From positions 93,355 through 157,354 of the forward strand of contig NZ_BLAF01000026.1 in the NCBI RefSeq assembly GCF_009687885.1: a DNA stretch of 64,000 nucleotides. Reading direction: 5' to 3'. Below the pieces are notes generated by a model. The model was not told the DNA's origin, made no database searches, and saw only the letters and a program-made list of their open reading frames with translations. The DNA comes from Acrocarpospora pleiomorpha (GTDB lineage Bacteria > Actinomycetota > Actinomycetes > Streptosporangiales > Streptosporangiaceae). Shown here in pieces: positions 59,081-64,000 of the stretch. Position numbers and translations under genes: made by a program. Each line of letters starts with the position of its first letter. The first letter of the stretch is position 1.

Positions 59081-60661
59081 ATGAAATTTCGGTTCTTAGC
59101 CGGACGGCGAGTGCGAGCGAGCCTCGCGGCGCTCGCGATCGCCTTCACCGGCGCCGTGGCCGTGGCCACGCCCGCGCACGCGGCCCCCAACACGGCCGTC
59201 TTCACCAAGGTCTCCGACTGGGGCACCGGGTGGGAGGGCAAGTTCGTCATCACCAACGGTGGCACCACCGCGATCAACGGCTGGTCGGTCGCCTTCAACC
59301 TGCCCGCCGGGTCGAACATCGGGTCCTTCTGGGACGCGGCGATGACGCGTAGCGGTCAGCGGTTCACCTTCACCAACGTGGGCTGGAACGGCACCATCAA
59401 CCCGGGCGGGACCGCGAGCTTCGGCTTCAACGGCAGCCCTGGCGGCGCGGGCGCGGTCATCTCCAACTGCACGCTCAACGGCGCCTCCTGCGCCGGCGGC
59501 ACCCCGCCGAATCCCGGAACCCCCGGCACGCCGGGCAACCCGTCGGTGACCGGAGCCACCAACACCTCGATCTCGCTCTCCTGGGGCGCGTCCTCCGGCA
59601 CCGTGACCGGCTACCGCGTGTACGAGGGCACCACCGTGCGGGCCACCGTGACCGGGACCAGCGCCACTCACTCCGGGCTCACCGCGTGCACGTCGCACAC
59701 CTACACCATCAAGGCGTACAACGGGAACGGTGAGTCGGCGGCCAGCAACCCGGTCACCGGATCCACCACCGGCTGCCCCCCGGCCACCGGCAAGATGCCC
59801 GGCGCGCCGTACCTGTTCATGGGCTGGGGCGACCCGCCCGCGCCCGCGACCATCATGAGCACCACCGGCGTGCGCTCCTTCACCATGGCGTTCATCCTGT
59901 CCAGCGGCGGCTGCAACCCGGCCTGGGACGGCCAGCGGCCGCTCACCGGCGGCACGGACGCGGCGGCCATCTCGGCGATCAAGGCCGCGGGCGGCAGCGT
60001 GCAGATCTCGTTCGGCGGCTGGCAGGGCAACAAGCTCGGCCCCAACTGCGCCACCCCGGCCGCCTTCGCCGGCGCGGTGCAGCAGGTCATCAACGCGGTC
60101 GGCCCGGCCGTCGTCGACTTCGACATCGAGAACTTCGACGAGTTCGAGAACTACACCGTGCAGGACCGCATCCTGAACGGCCTCAAGATCGTCAAGCAGA
60201 ACAACCCGAACGTCAAGGTCGTCGTCACCTTCGGCACCACGACCACCGGACCGAACTCGCACGGCATCCGCCTGATCAACCAGGCCAGGGCGCTGAACGT
60301 GCCGATCGACAACTACACGATCATGCCGTTCGACTTCGGCAGCTCCAACATCCAGAACGACACCATCAACGCCTCGGAAGGCCTGAAGAACGCGCTCAAG
60401 TCGGCGTGGGGCTGGACCGACGCGCAGGCGTACGCGCACATGGGCATCTCCGGCATGAACGGCCTGTCCGACCAGCAGGAGCTGACCACCACCGCGGCCT
60501 GGACCGCGATCAGGGACTGGGCCAAGTCCAAGGGCCTGACCCGCTTCGCGTTCTGGGCGGTCAACCGCGACCGTCCCTGCCCGGGTGGCGGCGTGGTCTC
60601 CAACTGCAGCGGCATCGCCCAGACCGCCTGGGACTTCACCCGCATCACCGCCGGTTTCTGA
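59081..60661 (+). CDS. Secreted GH18-family chitinase (CBM2-FnIII-GH18, DxDxE type)
   Basis: This 526-residue secreted enzyme has a signal peptide ending AHAA, a CBM2, a short Pro-Gly linker, a fibronectin III domain and a GH18-like barrel (about 245-525). The catalytic motif reads VVDFDIEN, giving Asp346, Asp348 and Glu350; the first Asp of the usual DxxDxDxE is Ala. This subgroup (SGGCNPAWDG, GGWQGNKLG) is common in actinobacteria. Its CBM2 and FnIII are near-identical to those of the first chitinase. ATG 59081 is 12 bases after the previous stop; TTG 59069 is a weaker start. Confidence 0.9.
   Translation: MKFRFLAGRRVRASLAALAIAFTGAVAVATPAHAAPNTAVFTKVSDWGTGWEGKFVITNGGTTAINGWSVAFNLPAGSNIGSFWDAAMTRSGQRFTFTNVGWNGTINPGGTASFGFNGSPGGAGAVISNCTLNGASCAGGTPPNPGTPGTPGNPSVTGATNTSISLSWGASSGTVTGYRVYEGTTVRATVTGTSATHSGLTACTSHTYTIKAYNGNGESAASNPVTGSTTGCPPATGKMPGAPYLFMGWGDPPAPATIMSTTGVRSFTMAFILSSGGCNPAWDGQRPLTGGTDAAAISAIKAAGGSVQISFGGWQGNKLGPNCATPAAFAGAVQQVINAVGPAVVDFDIENFDEFENYTVQDRILNGLKIVKQNNPNVKVVVTFGTTTTGPNSHGIRLINQARALNVPIDNYTIMPFDFGSSNIQNDTINASEGLKNALKSAWGWTDAQAYAHMGISGMNGLSDQQELTTTAAWTAIRDWAKSKGLTRFAFWAVNRDRPCPGGGVVSNCSGIAQTAWDFTRITAGF
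59195..59268 (+). repeat. 74-base identical block, copy 2 of the CBM2 duplication
   Basis: This block is identical to 55969-56042. Similarity continues on both sides through CBM2 and FnIII but with scattered differences, mostly synonymous. Confidence 0.9.
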
Positions 60662-60673
60662 CCGGCCCTTAGC

Positions 60674-60718
60674 TGTACGGCTCACGCCCGCGCCGGGACG
60701 CCGGGCGTGAGCCGTACA
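60674..60718 (+). terminator. Strong terminator of the chitinase operon
   Basis: TGTACGGCTCACGCCCG pairs perfectly with CGGGCGTGAGCCGTACA over 17 bp with an 11-base loop, 12 bases after the third chitinase stop, followed by TT. Confidence 0.85.
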
Positions 60719-60784
60719 TTCACTGGGAGATTTCGGCGCCCGGGTGGCTGAGCCCCCCGGGCGTCGGGCAGTCTTAGGGCCGTC

Positions 60785-62089
60785 ATGGACTACGCAATCC
60801 CCACGGGCCTCGTTCTCGTCACCGGTGTCGTGCTCGCCATCCTCGCGCAGCGGAGGGGGTGGAATCCCTCCCTGGCCGTCGCCCTGAGCGTCGGCCTCGC
60901 GGTCCGCGTGCTGATCATGCTGCTCTCGGCCGCGGATCACTGGCAGCCGATCGACTACGTCAACAGCTTCCGCCCGGCCGGCGAGGCCATCCTCAACGGC
61001 GGCAACCCGGTCAACAGCGGCTGGCACTTCCTGCCCACCATTCCGTACGTGTACGGACTGCTGCTGTGGCTCGGCATCCCCTGGGAGATCGCCGGGCGAC
61101 TGGTCACCGTGGTCGCCGACCTGATCCTCATCCCGCTGGTCGGACGGCTGGCGGGCGGGGCGAAGGCCAACCTGCGCGCGTTCCAGTACGCGTGCAATCC
61201 GCTGGCCATCCTGGTCGCGTCCGTGCACGGGCAGGTCGAGCCGGTGTCGCTGGTGTTCGCGGTCGCGGCCTATGTCGTGGCGCGCGGGCCGGGGGAGTGG
61301 ACCAGGGGCGAGCCCCTGCTCGACCGGCCGTCCCGCATGTGGCGGAGCTTCCTCACCGACCGGCTGGCCACCCGGCGGGCGTTCTACGCGGGCCTGCTGA
61401 TGGGCCTGGGGCTGTGCGCCAAGAGCTGGCCCGCCATCCTGATTCCGGGCCTGCTCATGTTCCTGCCCGGGGTGCGCTCGCGGATCGTGGCCATGGTCGG
61501 CGTCGCCGTGCCGCCGGTGCTCTTCCTGCTCACCATGCCGCTCGGCGGCTGGGTGCGCTGGGATCAGCTGGCCGAGGTGCTCAAGACGATCAGCCTGCGG
61601 CCCAGCGACGTGCGCCCGATCACCGGCGACTGGGGCTGGACCGCGGTGTCCAGCGGTGGCGAATGGGACCTGAGCTCCTGGAAGCTGAAGGTCGGGCAGT
61701 ATCTGATCTACGCCGTCGCGGCGTTCTGCCTGTACTGGTGGCGCAAGGCCGACCCGATCGACGTCACCATCGCCATCCTGCTCGGGTTCATGATCGTCAC
61801 ACCGCGGCTCGGCGCGCAGTACCTGCTGTGGTTCATGCCGTTCCTGGTCGCCCGGCCGACCCGGTTCGCGTGGCCGGCTATCATCGGGTGCTCGCTCTGG
61901 GCGGCCACCGGATATCTGGTGCTGACCCAGTTCTGCTGCGAGCAGTGGGGCGCCCTGCACGCGCCCTGGGCGGTGAGCTCGGTGCTGGTCTTCCCGCTGA
62001 TCATCGCCGCGATGCCGTGGAACCGCCGCGACGCCGCGCCGGTTGAGCCGGTGGTCGCGCCTCAGTTGAGGATGAGCCGGACCAAGTGA
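60785..62089 (+). CDS. GT-C-type membrane glycosyltransferase (GT87/DUF2029-like)
   Basis: This 434-residue protein has about ten membrane helices. The acidic loop after the first helices (AADHWQPIDYVNSF) is in the position of the GT-C catalytic Asp. Later helices resemble DUF2029 mannosyltransferases (LGLCAKSWPAILIPGLLMFLP, GFMIVTPRLGAQYLLWFMPFL). It probably uses a polyprenyl-phosphate sugar; the acceptor is unknown. Its 3' end overlaps the convergent small gene by 28 bases. Confidence 0.75.
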   Translation: MDYAIPTGLVLVTGVVLAILAQRRGWNPSLAVALSVGLAVRVLIMLLSAADHWQPIDYVNSFRPAGEAILNGGNPVNSGWHFLPTIPYVYGLLLWLGIPWEIAGRLVTVVADLILIPLVGRLAGGAKANLRAFQYACNPLAILVASVHGQVEPVSLVFAVAAYVVARGPGEWTRGEPLLDRPSRMWRSFLTDRLATRRAFYAGLLMGLGLCAKSWPAILIPGLLMFLPGVRSRIVAMVGVAVPPVLFLLTMPLGGWVRWDQLAEVLKTISLRPSDVRPITGDWGWTAVSSGGEWDLSSWKLKVGQYLIYAVAAFCLYWWRKADPIDVTIAILLGFMIVTPRLGAQYLLWFMPFLVARPTRFAWPAIIGCSLWAATGYLVLTQFCCEQWGALHAPWAVSSVLVFPLIIAAMPWNRRDAAPVEPVVAPQLRMSRTK

Positions 62090-62478
62090 CCGTGGCTTCG
62101 GAAGCCGGGCGGGTCGCCGTCCAGCACGCCGGTGACGCAGTCGAAGACGCCTGGTTCGCTTTGCCGTACGAAGAAGACGGGCTCGGCGATCGCGGACAGC
62201 AGGCGGATCGCGGCCCGGTGCACCTCGATGCCCTCGATGTCCGTGGACGGGGTGAGCGTTACCTCGTAGACGCCGTCGTCGAGCAGCTGCTCGGTGGTGA
62301 GCGTCCAGTCCTCGCCACACGCGCGGCGCAGGTGCGGAAGCAGGCGGACCTCGGGCTCCTCGGTGACCCAGCCGTCCCGCTTCATCGTGTCCAGCAGGCT
62401 CTGGACCTGCGGATCCATGGCGGAGCCGTCCGCGATCCCGGTCTGCCGCTCGTCGATGTCCCAACGCCGCGTGGTCAT
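62062..62478 (-). CDS. Conserved-looking hypothetical protein
   Basis: This 138-residue cytoplasmic protein has an N-terminal helix (DPQVQSLLDTMKRDGWV) and a mixed alpha/beta remainder (YEVTLTPSTDIEGIEVHRAAIRLLSAIAEP). I recognise no family. It lies 10 bases downstream of the AI-2E permease gene on the same strand and is probably co-transcribed with it. Confidence 0.6.
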   Translation of the reverse strand: MTTRRWDIDERQTGIADGSAMDPQVQSLLDTMKRDGWVTEEPEVRLLPHLRRACGEDWTLTTEQLLDDGVYEVTLTPSTDIEGIEVHRAAIRLLSAIAEPVFFVRQSEPGVFDCVTGVLDGDPPGFRSHGHLVRLILN

Positions 62479-62488
62479 GAGGCTGACC

Positions 62489-63544
62489 TTACGTCGCGGT
62501 CGGTTCCGTGGCGGGCAGCTCTCCCGAAATCAGGGCGGCCGCCATCGAACCGTTAGGATCGCTGTCGATCAAGATGGCCCGGGCGAGCAGGCTGAGCGGA
62601 ATCGCCAGCAACGCCCCGAGCGGCCCCAGCACGAACGCCCACACGATCAGTGACAGGAATGTCGCCGTCGTGGACAGCCCCACCGCGTCGCCGAGGAACT
62701 TCGGCTGGATGAACGACTGGATCACCACATTGATCACGATGTACGCGATGATCACGAAGAGCATGGTCTGGAAGCCGCCACTCAGCAGGCCGAGCAGCGC
62801 GGGCGGAACAAGCCCCAGAACGAACCCGATGTTCGGGATGTAGTTCGTGATCAGCGCGAGAATTCCCCACAGCAGGGGAAGCGGCACGCTCAGGATGTAC
62901 AGCGCGATCACATCCAGGACCGCGCAGATCAGACCGAAGATCGTCGACACGATCAGGTAGCGGCGGGTCCGGTCGGTGAACGTGGTGAGCGCCTTGTACA
63001 TCGCGGGGCGCCGGCCCTCGGAGGCCTTCATGATCTTGCTGTAGATCGGCGCGTCCAGGCTCATGGCCAGCAGGAGCACCACGATGAGGAACACGCTCGA
63101 CAACACGCCGAGCAGCCCGGACAGCACGCTCTGCGCCACGCCGATGAGGTTGGCCGGATTGAAGGAGGAGATCGCCTTGTTGATCTGCTCACTTCCCATG
63201 CCGAGACCCGCCGCCCAGCGCTGAGCCTCGGTCACGAGCTCGCTGAACTTATCGGCATACTCCGGCGCGAGCAGGGCCAGCTGCGCCGCCGCGAGGGTGA
63301 GGATCGCCACCATGCCCAGCAGCACGAGCAGCACGACCGCCAGCGGAATCGCCACCAGCACCCAGGTCGGCGCCTTCCGGCGGCCCAGCCAGTCGCGCAG
63401 CGGCGACACCGCGATCACGAGCACCAGGGCCAGCACCACCGGCCCGAGAATCGACCCGACCGCTTGGATCCCGGCGAGCGTGATCACCGCTCCAGCGGCA
63501 CAGAGCAGGACAATCAGCGCACGCGGCACCCGTAATTCGTTCAC
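62489..63544 (-). CDS. AI-2E-family transporter
   Basis: This 351-residue permease has about eight membrane helices. It matches the PerM/AI-2E family (ALVLVIAVSPLRDWLGRR, LPLLWGILALITNYIPNIGFVLGLVPPALL, PKFLGDAVGLSTTATFLSLIVWAFVLGPLGALLAIPLSL). Members include AI-2 exporters and Na+/H+ antiporters, so the substrate is open. It lies divergent from the rRNA operon leader. Confidence 0.93.
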   Translation of the reverse strand: MNELRVPRALIVLLCAAGAVITLAGIQAVGSILGPVVLALVLVIAVSPLRDWLGRRKAPTWVLVAIPLAVVLLVLLGMVAILTLAAAQLALLAPEYADKFSELVTEAQRWAAGLGMGSEQINKAISSFNPANLIGVAQSVLSGLLGVLSSVFLIVVLLLAMSLDAPIYSKIMKASEGRRPAMYKALTTFTDRTRRYLIVSTIFGLICAVLDVIALYILSVPLPLLWGILALITNYIPNIGFVLGLVPPALLGLLSGGFQTMLFVIIAYIVINVVIQSFIQPKFLGDAVGLSTTATFLSLIVWAFVLGPLGALLAIPLSLLARAILIDSDPNGSMAAALISGELPATEPTAT

Positions 63545-64000
63545 GATCCGTTTCTACCCCCTAGGCCTGCAAAGATCCGGTGTTCTGGGCGGTACGGCCG
63601 TGGTTTGGGGCACGGGGGGCCGGAGTTGATGTTAACCTTGAGGAGTCGGTGCGGCCCTGGTGTGGCCGTCGACATCTCTCTCACAAACCTTGTCTGGGTG
63701 TCGATTCGCTTGATGTCCGGAGAGCTGGTAAGTTAGAGGGGTTGCCCCGGATTCGGGGCAGTCCGAAGTCCCGCAAGATGATCAGATCAGTGTCAAGTCG
63801 GTTGATTTGACAGAGATCGGGAAGCTTGCGAAGATCGTGACACAGCGTGAACGACACCTCCGGTTGAGAATCCTTCGATTCGAAGGCTGGATGTTCGTGT
63901 GCGTTTCTTGAGAACTCAACAGTGTGCTAAAAGCCAGTGCATGATGCACAACCCCGTCATGTTTTGACGGATTCCTTTGGTTGAACATTATGTTTCAGCC
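63545..64000 (+). promoter_or_regulatory. rRNA operon promoter and pre-16S leader
   Basis: The stretch holds no protein gene. A candidate promoter is TTGATG (63710-63715), an 18-base spacer and TAGAGG (63734-63739), followed by a hairpin TGCCCCG/CGGGGCA at 63743-63760. Near the end lies TTGAGAACTCAACAGTGTGC (63908-63927), the conserved actinobacterial pre-16S leader element, then hairpins GTGCA/TGCAC (63937-63949) and CCGTCA/TGACGG (63954-63970). The 16S gene itself starts outside the window. Confidence 0.7.

Noticed and set aside
59096..62464. 1122-residue antisense open frame across chitinase 3 and the GT-C gene
   Set aside because: The sense genes have clear domains; the antisense frame has none.
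63580..63988. Short open frames in the rRNA leader
   Set aside because: They lack ribosome sites and coincide with promoter, leader element and hairpins.

Overview
The window is a contiguous piece of a high-GC actinomycete chromosome. I infer a mycelial, soil-type actinobacterium of the Streptosporangiaceae kind. The reasons are the core order yifB-dprA-xerC-(insertions)-rpsB-tsf-pyrH-frr-cdsA-rlmN, frequent GTG/TTG starts, secreted CBM2-bearing chitinases with Pro-Ser linkers, an AfsR/SARP-type regulator, and an actinobacterial pre-16S rRNA leader at the right edge. Genus-level placement is not possible from this sequence alone.

Layout. 0-15 kb: DNA-processing genes (yifB, dprA, xerC) interleaved with accessory genes: a DinB-like protein, a secreted hydrolase, a NarL-type two-component system, a TipAS-type MerR regulator with an M23 peptidase, a CoA-transferase, and an MFS exporter divergent from an ArsR regulator. 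Decayed pieces sit here too: an IS200/IS605 TnpA remnant fused to the 3' end of dprA and a catalytically dead rhodanese fragment. 15-22 kb: the translation and lipid core (rpsB, tsf, pyrH, frr, cdsA, rlmN) with hairpin leaders. 22-31 kb: a small ABC exporter, an M1 aminopeptidase, a Cys-rich pentapeptide-repeat protein, agmatinase, then a convergent pair made of a Schlafen/AlbA_2-ATPase protein and a 703-residue protein with a deaminase-type zinc motif. 31-38.6 kb: a putrescine/polyamine utilisation cluster (Lrp regulator, aminobutyraldehyde-type dehydrogenase, four-gene spermidine/putrescine ABC importer, FAD amine oxidase).

38.6-49.8 kb: a Cys-type dienelactone-hydrolase-like enzyme; a four-gene minus-strand unit (DMT transporter, GT4 glycosyltransferase, DUF998 protein, degenerate phosphotriesterase homologue); a secreted expansin-CBM2 protein; an SDR; small proteins; a LysE exporter; a YeiH-type transporter preceded by a 44-residue membrane protein; and a methyltransferase. 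49.8-55.7 kb: a SARP/NB-ARC/TPR regulator and an ABC-2 exporter divergent from a GbsR/MarR regulator with a perfect palindromic operator. 55.7-60.7 kb: three adjacent secreted GH18 chitinases behind one inverted-repeat operator and closed by a strong terminator. 60.8-64 kb: a GT-C membrane glycosyltransferase, a small unknown protein, an AI-2E-family permease, and an rRNA operon leader whose 16S gene lies just outside.

Two themes run through the window. First, in-frame minisatellites with codon-multiple periods expand disordered segments of DprA, the ArsR regulator, agmatinase and the MFS exporter. Second, transporter or efflux units repeatedly sit next to their own regulator with a visible palindromic or direct-repeat operator. 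The strongest candidate for undescribed biology is the AlbA_2-ATPase/deaminase pair at 27.2-30.9 kb.
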